In this document: one piece after another, positions 25,591-33,824 of the stretch | Layout of the letters: every line of letters begins with the position of its first letter | Numbering within the stretch: position 1 is the stretch's first letter | NCBI RefSeq assembly: GCF_014650455.1 | Contig: NZ_BMUZ01000001.1 | Span: 773,652 to 837,651, forward strand | Origin: Streptomyces xanthochromogenes | Lineage (GTDB): Bacteria > Actinomycetota > Actinomycetes > Streptomycetales > Streptomycetaceae | Direction of reading: 5' to 3' | Length of the DNA: 64,000 nt | Program-made: the position numbers and the translations under genes | The notes under the pieces: model-generated | What the model was told of the DNA's origin: nothing | What the model saw: the letters and a program-made list of their open reading frames with translations, nothing else | Database searches by the model: none

Positions 25591-28165
25591 GCGGATCTCT
25601 CCTCTGCAGTTGTCAAGGAGCACTCCGCTGCAGTTGCTCCGCTCGCTCGGCTCCGGTCCGCGGGGACTCGTGGAGTCCGAAGCCGAGGCACGTCTCGTGC
25701 GATATGGGGAAAACGTCCTTCCCGCCCGCCGAGTTCCGTCCCTGCCGATTGTTTTCCTGCGCAGTCTGCGCGACCCGTTCACCGCCGTGCTCGCCTGTCT
25801 CGCGCTGGTCTCCGCGCTGGTCGCGGCCTGGGCGACGGCCTCCGTCATCGCGGTGCTCGTAGTGGTGAGCTGTGCGCTGCGGGCGGCCGGCGAGCACCGT
25901 GCCGACCGGTCGGCGGCCGGGCTGCGGGAGTTGGTGGCGAGCACCGCGACCGTGCTGCGCAGGACGGACGACGAGGCGGCGCCGGTGCCGCGCGAGGTCC
26001 CGGTGGACCAGGTGGTGCCCGGCGATGTGGTGCGGCTCGCACCCGGCGATCTCGTACCGGCGGATCTGCGGCTGCTGCGGGCGACCGGTCTGACGATGCA
26101 TCAGGCGGCGCTGACCGGCGAGTCCGCACCGGTCCCCAAGTACCCGGTGGACGAGCCCGCGGCACCGGCGCCGCCCGGAGCTGCGCCGACGCACGCCCTG
26201 GACGAGCAGGACTTCGACCGGCCGGAGGTCTGCTTCCAGGGCAGCAGCGTGGCCTCGGGCAGCGGCACCGGCGTGGTGGTCTCGACCGGCGCCGACACGC
26301 GGTTCGCGCGGGCCGACAAGCCGCACCGCGACGACCGGCGCACGACGGCCTTCGACCGGTCGGTGTACGGAATCTCCTGGATTCTGATCCGGTTCATGCT
26401 GCTCACCCCGCCGCTGGTCCTGATGGCCAACGCGGCGCTGCGCGGCCGGGGCCTGGAGACGCTGCCCTTCGCGGTGGCCGTCGCGGTCGGGCTCACGCCC
26501 GAGATGCTGCCGGTCATCGTGACGACCACGCTCGCGCGCGGGGCGTCGGCGCTCGCCCGCACCCACCGGGTGATCGTCAAGCGGCTGCCGGCGCTGCACG
26601 ACCTGGGTGCCGTCGACGTCGTCTGCCTGGACAAGACCGGCACGCTGACCCAGGACCGGCCGGTCCTGGACTGCGCCCTCGACACGGCCGGCCGCCCCGA
26701 CGACTCGGTCCTGCACTGGGCCGCCGTCAACAGCCTGTGGACCCTGCAGCTCGCCGAACTGCCCGCCGCCGACGCCCTCGACGAGGCCCTGCTCGACGCG
26801 GCCGAGGAGCGACTGCCCGCGGACGCCCTGGAGTACGACGCGGTCGCCGCCCTCCCCTTCGACCCGGTGCGCCGGCTCTCCACGGCCGTGGTCGACACCC
26901 CGCGCCGGCTCGGCCACCACACGCTGGTGGTCAAGGGCGCCGTCGAGGACGTTCTGGAACGGTGTCCGCTCTCCGCCGACGAACGGGAAAGGGCGGTCGC
27001 GCTCGCCGACCGCCTCGCCGCGGACGGGCTGCGCGTCCTCGCGGTGGCCCTCGCCGAACGGCCCGCCGCCGGGCGCCCGTACACCGTCGCGGACGAGCGC
27101 GGGCTCACCCTGAAGGGCCTGGTCGGGCTGCGCGACGCGACCGCCGATTCGGCGGCGGACGCCCTTGCCGCGCTGGCCCACCGGGGCGTCGCCGTGAAGG
27201 TGCTGACCGGCGACCACCCCGGCACGGCCGCCCGCGCCTGCCGCGAGCTCGGCCTCGACCCGGGCGAGGTCGTCACCGCCGCCTCGCTCGACGGCCTCGA
27301 CGACGCCGGGGTGGGCGAACTCGCCGACCGCAGTACCGTCTTCGCCCGCTGCTCCCCCGAGCAGAAGGCCCGGATCGTGCGGGCCCTGCGCGAGCGCGGA
27401 CACGTCACCGGATTCCTCGGCGACGGCGTCAACGACCTGCCCGCGATGCGCGCATCCGACGTCGGCATCTGTCCGCCCGAGGCCGTGGACGTGGCCCGGG
27501 AGACGGCGGACGTCGTGCTCGCGGCGAAGGACCTCACCTCGCTCGACCACGCCATCGTGGCCGGTCGTGGGGGCGGTGCCACCATCGCGGGCTATCTGCG
27601 GATCACCCTGTCCTCGAACCTCGGCAACGTCATCGCGATGCTGACCGCCGGTCTGCTGCTGCCGTTCCTGCCGATGCTGCCCGCGCAGGTCCTGGTCCAG
27701 AACCTGTGCTTCGACGCGGCCCAGCTGGCCTTCGCCTACGACCGGCCGCGGGCCGCGATGCTGCGCCGCCCGCTCAAGCTCCGCCCCCGCGAAGTCCTGG
27801 CCTCGGTCACCGGGTACGGGGTGCTCAACGCCGCCGCCGACCTCGCGACCTTCGCCGTCCTGGTCTGGGCGGTCAGCGACACCCGGGGCGAAACCGCCTT
27901 CCACGCGGGCTGGTTCACCGAGAACCTGCTGACCCAGGCCCTGGTGATGGTGCTGCTGCGCACCGGCCGCGGCGGCGGCATCCCGGTCACCGCGGGCGTG
28001 CTCGCGCTGACCGGCCTGCTGCTTCCGCTCTCGCCGCTCGGCCCGCTGATCGGCATGGCCGCGCTGCCCCTGGCCTACTATCCGCTGCTCGCCCTCGTCC
28101 TCACCCTGTACGCGGCCGCCCTGCACTGGCTCACCCGGCGCACCCGACGGCCGAGCACTCCGTAG
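25574..28165 (+). CDS. mgtA: Magnesium-translocating P-type ATPase (P3B, MgtA-like)
   Basis: 863 residues. The phosphorylation motif DKTGTLTQD is near D353, TGES (LTGESAPVPKYP) near 181, and the hinge GDGVNDLPAMR is late. The P3B-specific helix AVGLTPEMLPVIVTTTLARGA and the late SSNLGNVIAML/LVQNLCFDAAQLAF pattern match MgtA/MgtB rather than heavy-metal or calcium pumps. It imports Mg2+ (or Ni2+) into the cytoplasm. It is slightly shorter than enterobacterial MgtA. Translation is coupled to the ArsR gene. An ArsR partner rather than an Mg riboswitch is unusual. Confidence 0.92.
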   Translation: MTWAPERISPLQLSRSTPLQLLRSLGSGPRGLVESEAEARLVRYGENVLPARRVPSLPIVFLRSLRDPFTAVLACLALVSALVAAWATASVIAVLVVVSCALRAAGEHRADRSAAGLRELVASTATVLRRTDDEAAPVPREVPVDQVVPGDVVRLAPGDLVPADLRLLRATGLTMHQAALTGESAPVPKYPVDEPAAPAPPGAAPTHALDEQDFDRPEVCFQGSSVASGSGTGVVVSTGADTRFARADKPHRDDRRTTAFDRSVYGISWILIRFMLLTPPLVLMANAALRGRGLETLPFAVAVAVGLTPEMLPVIVTTTLARGASALARTHRVIVKRLPALHDLGAVDVVCLDKTGTLTQDRPVLDCALDTAGRPDDSVLHWAAVNSLWTLQLAELPAADALDEALLDAAEERLPADALEYDAVAALPFDPVRRLSTAVVDTPRRLGHHTLVVKGAVEDVLERCPLSADERERAVALADRLAADGLRVLAVALAERPAAGRPYTVADERGLTLKGLVGLRDATADSAADALAALAHRGVAVKVLTGDHPGTAARACRELGLDPGEVVTAASLDGLDDAGVGELADRSTVFARCSPEQKARIVRALRERGHVTGFLGDGVNDLPAMRASDVGICPPEAVDVARETADVVLAAKDLTSLDHAIVAGRGGGATIAGYLRITLSSNLGNVIAMLTAGLLLPFLPMLPAQVLVQNLCFDAAQLAFAYDRPRAAMLRRPLKLRPREVLASVTGYGVLNAAADLATFAVLVWAVSDTRGETAFHAGWFTENLLTQALVMVLLRTGRGGGIPVTAGVLALTGLLLPLSPLGPLIGMAALPLAYYPLLALVLTLYAAALHWLTRRTRRPSTP

Positions 28166-28241
28166 CGGCGGGCTCCCTGACCCGAGCCCCCGGTCCACTG
28201 ACCGGGGGCCGTTGTCAGACCCGGCGCCTACAGTTCTGGAC

Positions 28242-28775
28242 ATGAGCGACACAGCCCGTGAACTTGCCCCGCGCGTCCGGCTGCTGGCCTGGTCGGACGG
28301 AGACCTCGGCCTGCTCCGCAGGAAGAACGAGCCGGAGATGACCGAGCACCTCGGCGGCCCGGAGTCCGAGGAGAAGGTGCTGGCCCGGCAGGACAAATAC
28401 GCGGCCATGAGCGCCCGCCCCGCCACCGAGGGCCGGATGTTCAAGGTCGTCCTGGACGAGACGGGTGAGACCGTCGGGTCGGTCGGGTACTGGCCCCGAA
28501 TATGGCAGGACGAGCCGGTGTACGAGACGGGGTACGGCATCCTCCCCGAGTTCCGGGGCCGCGGCCTGGCCGTCGCGGCGCTCCGGGCGGTCGTGGACCG
28601 CGCCCGCGCCGCGGGCGGCCCGCGCACGATCCACGCCTATCCCTCCGTCGACCACATCGCCTCCAACGCCACTTGTCGCAAGGCCGGGTTCGCATGCGCC
28701 GGCGAGGTCGAGTTCGAGTACCCGCCGGGCACGACGATCCGGTCCAACGACTGGTGGACCACCTTGGAGGACTAA
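28242..28775 (+). CDS. GNAT family N-acetyltransferase (RimJ-like)
   Basis: 177 residues. GNAT motif A is GYGILPEFRGRGLAVAALRAVV near residue 105, followed by YPSVDHIASNATCRKAGFACAGEVEFEYPPG, as in RimJ/RimL-like enzymes. The ATG at 28242 lies just after a TACAGT -10-like box and lacks a ribosome binding site, so it may be leaderless; an in-frame start at 28212 is less likely. The last 23 bases of the gene are duplicated beyond the stop codon. Confidence 0.88.
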   Translation: MSDTARELAPRVRLLAWSDGDLGLLRRKNEPEMTEHLGGPESEEKVLARQDKYAAMSARPATEGRMFKVVLDETGETVGSVGYWPRIWQDEPVYETGYGILPEFRGRGLAVAALRAVVDRARAAGGPRTIHAYPSVDHIASNATCRKAGFACAGEVEFEYPPGTTIRSNDWWTTLED

Positions 28776-28800
28776 ACACTGGTGGACCACCTTGGAGGAC
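28750..28800 (+). repeat. 23-bp duplication across the acetyltransferase stop codon
   Basis: ACTGGTGGACCACCTTGGAG plus GAC occurs at 28750-28772 and again, unchanged, at 28778-28800. The first copy encodes the last residues (WWTTLED); the second is downstream of the stop. The identical state suggests a recent slippage or insertion-footprint duplication. Confidence 0.85.
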
Positions 28801-28900
28801 CAGGGGCCCAGCCTCTGCACGGCGCGACCGCACGATGCCGGCCGAGCGAGGGCGTGGGCGTAGGCGGGGGTGTGGGCGTGAGCGCGGGCGTGGCGTGGGG

Positions 28901-29332
28901 TCAGTCCAGGGGCTTGTCGAAGTTGAAGGCCGTCACGGCCATCCGCTCGCGGAAGTAGAAGCGGTGCGCGTCCGTGCGCTGGGTGCCGGAGTCGAGGTTG
29001 AGGGAGGTGCATCCCGCCCTGCGCGCGTGAGCCTCCAGGTGGGCGAGCAGGGCATGGCCCACGCCGGTGGAGCGGGCACCGGCGGCCGTGACCAGGTCGT
29101 CGACGTACAGCTTGCGGACCACGTGGGTGTTGACGATGATCCGCCACCCGGCGGCGCCGACACAGGCCCCGTCGTCGCCGTACACCGCGGTGAAGCGCAG
29201 CCCCTGGGCATGCCCTTCCCCGTAGATCTCGGCGAAGAGTTCCTCGGTGAGGTGCGGGCGGAGTTCACTGAGCACCGGCAGCAGGTCATCCGTCAGCCGC
29301 GGGTCGCCCGGTTCGAGGTCGATGATCTTCAT
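28901..29332 (-). CDS. GNAT family N-acetyltransferase
   Basis: 143 residues from the ATG at 29332 (MKIIDLEPGD). Motif A is LYVDDLVTAAGARSTGVGHALLAHLE, with S/TGVGHA as the acetyl-CoA loop, followed by AGCTSLNLDSGTQRTDAHRFYF and a C-terminal FNFDKPL. Substrate unknown. It is convergent with the previous acetyltransferase but not similar to it beyond the fold. Confidence 0.88.
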   Translation of the reverse strand: MKIIDLEPGDPRLTDDLLPVLSELRPHLTEELFAEIYGEGHAQGLRFTAVYGDDGACVGAAGWRIIVNTHVVRKLYVDDLVTAAGARSTGVGHALLAHLEAHARRAGCTSLNLDSGTQRTDAHRFYFRERMAVTAFNFDKPLD

Positions 29333-29523
29333 ACCGAAAGCGTAGAGCGCCCGCGCCCGCACGGCCCCGCGGGACCTGTACGCCTCGTACGACCTGTACG
29401 CCTGTCACCGATCGGTGCGGCTCGCGCGGCTCCGAGACCCGCCCCGCACGGGCCGTGTTGCCCGCGAACCCGCATGCCCGGGATGGAACGCGCTTGACGG
29501 TCGTGAATCCGTCGAGGATATTT

Positions 29524-29556
29524 GTCTGCGTGACGCAGACTATGTCTGATGCAGAT
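29524..29556. promoter_or_regulatory. Pair of operator-like inverted repeats
   Basis: GTCTGCG-TGA-CGCAGAC is a perfect 7-bp-arm palindrome at 29524-29540; GTCTG-ATG-CAGAT at 29544-29556 is a related, weaker one. The local DNA is A/T-richer than its surroundings. The layout is like a MarR/HxlR-type operator, but no regulator gene adjoins it, and the reductase gene starts 300 bases on. Confidence 0.55.
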
Positions 29557-29597
29557 TGGTTGATGACGACGGGTGGGTGGGCGGGCGGCTCCGCACC

Positions 29598-29790
29598 CTG
29601 TCGACGCGCCCGGTCTCGGTCGACGCGCCCGGTCAACGCTCCGGTCAACGCTCCGGTCGACGCCTCCGGTCGATCGGCCGTGATTGACCGTGCTCGGTCG
29701 CGCGTGGCCGCGCTTGGTCGCGCGTGGCCGCGCTTGGTCGTGCTTGGCCGCGCTTGGTCGCGCTTGGTCGTGCTTGGTCGTGCTTGGCAC
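29598..29790. repeat. Two degenerate minisatellites upstream of the reductase gene
   Basis: 29598-29665 repeats GTCGACGCGCCCGGT/GTCAACGCTCCG-type units; 29693-29790 repeats a 10-bp motif, GCGCTTGGTC or GTGCTTGGTC, about eight times with GCGCGTGGCC variants. The 528-base gap 29333-29860 otherwise holds only the operator pair. Confidence 0.8.
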
Positions 29791-29860
29791 AGGTGCGTCA
29801 GCCGTTGCCCGGCAGCGCCTCAGTAGTCCCAACTTCCTTTATCCAAGGGGTATTTCCATC

Positions 29861-30700
29861 ATGACGATTCTGATCACCGGCAGCCGCGGCAAGGTCGCCA
29901 CCACCCTCATCCCGTTGCTGCGCGAGCGCGGGCTCGATGTCCGTGCGGCCTCCGCGAGCCCCGACAAGCTGTCGCTCCCGGACGGCGTGGAGCGCGTCGT
30001 CTGCGACCTCGACGACCCGGCGACGTTCCCGGCCGCGCTGGCCGGGGTCGAGTCGGTCTTCCTGTACGCCAACCCGCAGCACATCGAGGCGTTCCTCGCC
30101 GAGGCGAAGACCGCCGGGGTGCGGCACATCGTGCTGCTCTCCTCCAGTTCCGTCATCGAGCCCGGCGCCGACACCAACGCCATCGCCGCGATGCACAGCG
30201 CCGTCGAGCGCGGCCTGGAACGCTCCGGCATCCCGTCGACGTTCCTCCAGCCCGGCGGGTTCGCGGGCAACGCCCTCGGCTGGGCCTGGACGGCCAAGTC
30301 GACCGGCACCGTGGACCATCCCTTCCCCGGGGCCCGGTCCAGCCTCATCCACGAGGCGGACATCGCGGATGCCGCGCTCGCCGTTCTCACCCGGCCCGAA
30401 CTGCGGGGCCACGCCTACCACCTCACCGGGCCGGCCTCCCTCAGCGTCACCGAGCAGGTGGCGATCCTCGCCGAGGCCGCCGGGCGTCCGCTCACCGTCA
30501 ACGCCGTGAGCGCCGAGGCCTGGAAGGAGTCGACGGCCGAATTCATGCCGCCCGCCATCGCGGACGCGCCGCTCGGCTACTTCGCCTCGCACGACGGCCT
30601 GCCCGACGCGGTGACCAGCACCGTGGAGGAACTGACCGGCCATCCGTCCCGCACCTTCGCCTCCTGGGCCCGTGAAAACGCGGACGCCTTCCGCCCGTAG
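29861..30700 (+). CDS. NAD(P)H-binding NmrA-type reductase
   Basis: 279 residues of the atypical SDR/NmrA group. The Rossmann start is MTILITGSRGKVATTLIPLL (TGxxGxxG-like), followed by LLSSSSVIEPGAD and FLQPGGFAGNALGW; there is no YxxxK catalytic pair, so it may sense or reduce quinone-like compounds. The ATG at 29861 has AAGGGG 10 bases upstream. Long repeats in the leader separate it from the operator-like palindromes. Confidence 0.88.
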   Translation: MTILITGSRGKVATTLIPLLRERGLDVRAASASPDKLSLPDGVERVVCDLDDPATFPAALAGVESVFLYANPQHIEAFLAEAKTAGVRHIVLLSSSSVIEPGADTNAIAAMHSAVERGLERSGIPSTFLQPGGFAGNALGWAWTAKSTGTVDHPFPGARSSLIHEADIADAALAVLTRPELRGHAYHLTGPASLSVTEQVAILAEAAGRPLTVNAVSAEAWKESTAEFMPPAIADAPLGYFASHDGLPDAVTSTVEELTGHPSRTFASWARENADAFRP

Positions 30701-30790
30701 CCGCCGCCAGCGGCTGCTAGTTGCTCCTAGCGGCTGCCAGTCGCTCCTAGCGGCTGCTGGCCGCTGCTGGCCGCTGCTGGCCGCTGCTCC
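30701..30790. repeat. Short tandem repeats after the reductase gene
   Basis: About 90 bases of related octa- to decamers: AGCGGCTGC(T/C)AG, TGCTCCTAGCGGCTG and then GCTGCTGGCC repeated three times. Noncoding. Confidence 0.75.
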
Positions 30791-30923
30791 CGCCCGGTCA
30801 CTTCCTTCGGTCGGCCGCCCCGGCCCGGTCGCCACCAGCCCGTCGCCTCGTCCGCCCCCGAGCAGCCCGGCACGCCCCCGAAATCCCTGGCCCGCAGCGC
30901 CGCCCCGGTGCCATCCTGGCGGC

Positions 30924-31682
30924 GTGAACGGACCGGAGATCCACATCGACTTCGCCCCCGAGCTGCGGCTCTTCGTTCCTGTGAAGCGCCGCGAGGGGCC
31001 CAGCAGTTTCGTGACCGACGGCGTGTCCACGCTCGGCCATGTCGTCGAGTCGCTGGGCGTCCCGCTCACCGAGGCCGGCCGGCTGCTCGCGGACGGCCGC
31101 GAGGTGCCGGTCTCCCACATCGCGTCGGCGGGCGAAACCGTCGAGGTGCATGCCGTCGAGCGCCCACAGACGGTGCCGGGCGCCCCGCTGCGCTTCCTGC
31201 TCGACGTCCATCTCGGCACTCTGGCAAGGCGGTTGAGGCTGCTCGGTGTCGACGCGGCGTACGAGAGCGAGGACATCGGGGACCCGGCGCTCGCGGCGCT
31301 CTCCGCGCGGGAACAGCGCGTCATGCTCTCCCGGGACCGAGGTCTGCTGCACCGCAGGGAGCTGTGGGCCGGCGCGTACGTCTACAGCCACCGCACCGAG
31401 GAACAACTACGGGACGTACTCGGCCGGTTCGCGCCCGCGCTCGCGCCCTGGACGCGGTGCACCGCCTGCAACGCGCTGCTGCGGGAGGCCGACAAGGAGT
31501 CGGTGGGCGACCGTCTGGAGCACGGCACCCGCAGTACGTACGAGGTCTTCGCCGAGTGCGGGGGCTGTGAACGGGTCTATTGGCGTGGTGCGCACCATGC
31601 CGCGTTGGAGGCGATCGTCGACGAGGCGGTACGGGAGTTCGGCCCGGGCGGTGGTGGTCGGCGGGCGGACCGTGCCGGATGA
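30924..31682 (+). CDS. Mut7-C RNase domain protein with ThiS/ubiquitin-like N-terminus
   Basis: 252 residues. The N-terminal half (about 1-85; FVPVKRREGPSSFVTDGVSTLGHVVESLGVP) is a beta-grasp, ubiquitin-like domain; the rest is a Mut7-C (PIN-like) RNase domain, RFLLDVHLGTLARRLRLLGVD with an acidic site and MLSRDRGLL, ending in a zinc ribbon (CTAC...CGGC). Such proteins are thought to process RNA; targets are unknown. The GTG at 30924 is the natural start, though the ribosome binding site is poor. Confidence 0.9.
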   Translation: MNGPEIHIDFAPELRLFVPVKRREGPSSFVTDGVSTLGHVVESLGVPLTEAGRLLADGREVPVSHIASAGETVEVHAVERPQTVPGAPLRFLLDVHLGTLARRLRLLGVDAAYESEDIGDPALAALSAREQRVMLSRDRGLLHRRELWAGAYVYSHRTEEQLRDVLGRFAPALAPWTRCTACNALLREADKESVGDRLEHGTRSTYEVFAECGGCERVYWRGAHHAALEAIVDEAVREFGPGGGGRRADRAG

Positions 31683-31685
31683 CGG

Positions 31686-31804
31686 CTGCCGGTGCGGTTG
31701 CCCGGTGCGGCTGCCTGGGTGCGGTCGCCTGGTGCGGCTGCCTGGTGCGGCTGGCCGGTGCGACTGCCTGGTGCGGCTGGCCGGTGCGGCTGCCTGGGTG
31801 CGGT
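31686..31804. repeat. Tandem GGTGCGGCTGCCT-type repeats
   Basis: About eight degenerate units of 13-15 bp (GGTGCGGCTGCCT, GGTGCGGCTGGCC) fill the entire space between the Mut7-C and MarR stop codons, which converge here. Confidence 0.85.
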
Positions 31805-32218
31805 TCAGATCTGGCCGCTCCGGAGGCGCTCGATCTGGGCGGTGCTGAGGTCCACCGTGCGGCGCATGTGCGTGGCGATGAAGGCGATCTCGTCGTCCGC
31901 GTACTCGTCGAACAGCTCCCACCAGGCCCCGTTGAGCCGGCCCCACACCTCGCCGAACTCCGCCATCTGCCCGGGCACCACCTCGACGAGGACCTTTCTG
32001 CGGTCCTCGGTGTCGCGCCGGCGGGTCACATAGCCGGCCTTCTCCAGACGGTCGACGAGCCGGGTCGCGGAACCGGTGGTGAGCCCGGTCAGTTCGGCGA
32101 TCCGGCCCGTGGTGACGGGGCCGGGCTCCAGACCGAGCAGGTTGAGGCACTGGACGTCGGTGGGGTGCAGTCCCAGGCGGTCGGCGAGTGCCTGGTTGAA
32201 CAGGGCGTACGAGGCCAT
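31805..32218 (-). CDS. MarR family regulator with disrupted 5' end
   Basis: 137 residues from the ATG at 32218 (MASYALFNQALADRLGLHP). The winged HTH is complete: VTTGRIAELTGLTTGSATRLVDRLEKAGYVTRRRDTEDRRKVLVEV. The residues encoded just upstream (LLHDLGAVSRRY) look like the true first helix, but reaching a start means crossing a run of C-tracts. The likely original start is the ATG at 32363 (MAQKNAPG), which is out of frame by one base (145 bases between the two ATGs). The gene is therefore either phase-variable, frameshifted or sequenced imperfectly here. Its target is not evident. Confidence 0.75.
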   Translation of the reverse strand: MASYALFNQALADRLGLHPTDVQCLNLLGLEPGPVTTGRIAELTGLTTGSATRLVDRLEKAGYVTRRRDTEDRRKVLVEVVPGQMAEFGEVWGRLNGAWWELFDEYADDEIAFIATHMRRTVDLSTAQIERLRSGQI

Positions 32219-32261
32219 GTAGCGGCGGGATACTGCGCCCAGGTCGTGCAGCAGGGTGGCG

Positions 32262-32326
32262 CGGGGGGGTGGGGGGGTGCGGGGGGGGTGGGGGGGTGCG
32301 GGGGGTTGGGGGGGTGCGGGGGGTGT
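32262..32326. repeat. Run of G7-G8 homopolymer tracts inside the marR 5' region
   Basis: Five or more tracts of six to eight G separated by TGC or T lie within 65 bases, on the template side of the marR N-terminus. Such tracts are prone to slippage in replication and to sequencing error. Confidence 0.85.
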
Positions 32327-32447
32327 GGCCCGGCCGGGGTCCGGGGGCGTTCTTCTGTGCCATGCAGAAAGTGTACGGAGCAGTGTTTGCCCGGGGGGAG
32401 GTTGCCCACCCTCCCGCCCGTTGCTCGGGGTTGGTTGGTCCCGGCCC

Positions 32448-32680
32448 CTGGGGCTCCGCCCCAAACCCCGGGGGCTCGCCCACCCTCCCCCAAGCTCTCA
32501 ATGAGCAGGGGGGACCCCCATCCCGTGCGGCGGGTTGGATGAGCTGAGCCCTGGGGCTCCGCCCCAGACCCCGGGGGTTTCCCCACCCTCCCCCAAGCTC
32601 TTAATGAGCAGGGGGGACCCCCATCCCGTGCAGCGGGTTGGATGAGCTGAGCCCTGGGGCTACGCCCCAGACCCCGGGCG
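32448..32680. repeat. 103-bp tandem duplication of an intergenic hairpin element
   Basis: Units beginning CTGGGGCTCCGCCCC start at 32448, 32551 and 32654 (the last as CTACGCCCC), exactly 103 bases apart. Units one and two are full-length and nearly identical, each ending GTTGGATGAGCTGAGCC; the third is partial. The region 32364-33242 (about 880 bases) contains no convincing gene. Confidence 0.9.
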
Positions 32681-32769
32681 GGGACTCCGCCCCCTGCACC
32701 CCCGATCGCGCCTGAACGGCGCTCGTCCTCAAACTCCCCCAAGGCCTCAAGGGCCAGGGGGGACCCCCA

Positions 32770-33000
32770 TGACGGGCTGAAATGCCCGATGCCGGCCAGC
32801 ACCGAAGCATTTAGGGGCGCGAGGAACTGCGCGAGGAGCGACCACGCACGGTGCGAGGCCTCCGACGGCCTTTGGGGGCGCGGGGAACTGCGCGACCAGC
32901 CACCCACGGCCCGAGGACGTAAACGGGGTTAGGGGCGCGGGGAACTGCGCGAGCAACCACCCACGGTGCAAGGGCGAAAGAGGGGGTTGGGGGCGCAAGC
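32770..33000. repeat. GGGGCGCGGGGAACTGCGCGA repeats, four copies at 57-61 bp
   Basis: A copy of the module seen at 12583-12655 lies at 32770-32840, and its GGCGCGGGGAACTGCGCGA part recurs at about 32814, 32875, 32932 and, truncated, 32990. The intervening DNA (CCACCCACGG...) is also related between copies. Confidence 0.85.
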
Positions 33001-33004
33001 CGCA

Positions 33005-33250
33005 CGGCATTCGGCCGGGGCCGGGCTACGGCCCAGGCCGAGGCCGGGTACACCAGGACTGAACTACCGCCGGGGCCGGGGCCGGGCTACACCAGGCCCG
33101 GACTACCACCGGAGCCGGGCCGGGCTATGGCCAGGACCGGACTACAGCCAGGGCCGGGGCCGGGCTACACCAGGACTGAACTACCGCCGGAGCCGGGCCG
33201 GGCTATGGCCAGGACCGGACTACAGCCAAGGCCGGGGCCGGGCTACGGGC
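33005..33250. repeat. GCCGGGGCCGGGCTAC minisatellite running into the tetR 3' end
   Basis: About seven units of 33-37 bases with the core GGGCCGGGCTAYnnCCAGG, arranged as a higher-order repeat: the segment from GGACTGAACTACCGCCGG to GGACTACAGCCA appears twice (about 33055 and 33173). The last unit overlaps the final codons of the TetR gene (stop at 33243). Confidence 0.85.
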
Positions 33251-33824
33251 AGGGGGCTGTCAGGTAGCGCTGGACCGTGGGGGCCAGCCAGGCGATGACG
33301 TCCTCGCGGGACATCGCGACCGCGGGCTGGAAGCGCAGCACATAGCGCGCTATCGCCATGCCCAGGATCTGCGAGGAGACCAGCGCCGCCCGGCACGGGG
33401 CGTCGTCCGGGTCCGGGCAGACGCCCGCGACGACCGGCACCATCTGCCCCGTGAACACCGCCTGCACCCGCTCCGCGCCGGCCGCGTTCGTGACGCCCAC
33501 CCGCAGCAGGGCGGTCAGTACGTCGTCGTCCTCCCAGCGGTCGAGGAAGTGCGCGACCAGCGCCGCGCCCAAGCCATCGGCGGGCAGCGTGTCCGGCCGC
33601 GGCAGGCGCAGGTCGATCTCGGTGGCCGCGGCGAACAGCCCCTCCTTGTTGCCGTAGTAGCGCATCACCATCGACGGGTCGATCCCCGCGTCCCGGGCGA
33701 TGGCCCGGATGGTCGCGCGCTCGTAACCGTCCGCCGCGAAACGCTCGCGCGCGGCATCGAGGATGGCGGCCTTGGTGGCTCCGGAGGTGCGGCGTGGGCC
33801 TCCGGCCGGGGCTTCGGTCGTCAT
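33243..33824 (-). CDS. TetR family transcriptional repressor
   Basis: 193 residues. N-terminal HTH ILDAARERFAADGYERATIRAIARDAGIDPSMVMRYYGNKEGLF, then a helical ligand domain ending APTVQRYLTAPCP; its C-terminal part resembles TetR_C (tetracyclin-type) domains. It is divergent from a flavin monooxygenase gene, and the shared 134-base region carries a phased operator array and a strong promoter. It most likely represses the monooxygenase and itself. Confidence 0.93.
   Translation of the reverse strand: MTTEAPAGGPRRTSGATKAAILDAARERFAADGYERATIRAIARDAGIDPSMVMRYYGNKEGLFAAATEIDLRLPRPDTLPADGLGAALVAHFLDRWEDDDVLTALLRVGVTNAAGAERVQAVFTGQMVPVVAGVCPDPDDAPCRAALVSSQILGMAIARYVLRFQPAVAMSREDVIAWLAPTVQRYLTAPCP

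Noticed and set aside
25613..28627. 1004-codon minus-strand frame opposite the P-type ATPase gene
   Set aside because: A shadow caused by high G+C; the translation is Arg/Gly/Val-rich without domains, while the plus strand has all P-type ATPase motifs.
32966..33298. 110-codon plus-strand frame with repeating peptide (RATPGLNYRR, GLWPGPDYSQ)
   Set aside because: The repetitive peptide reflects the minisatellite DNA and overlaps the tetR end; no ribosome binding site or conserved residues.
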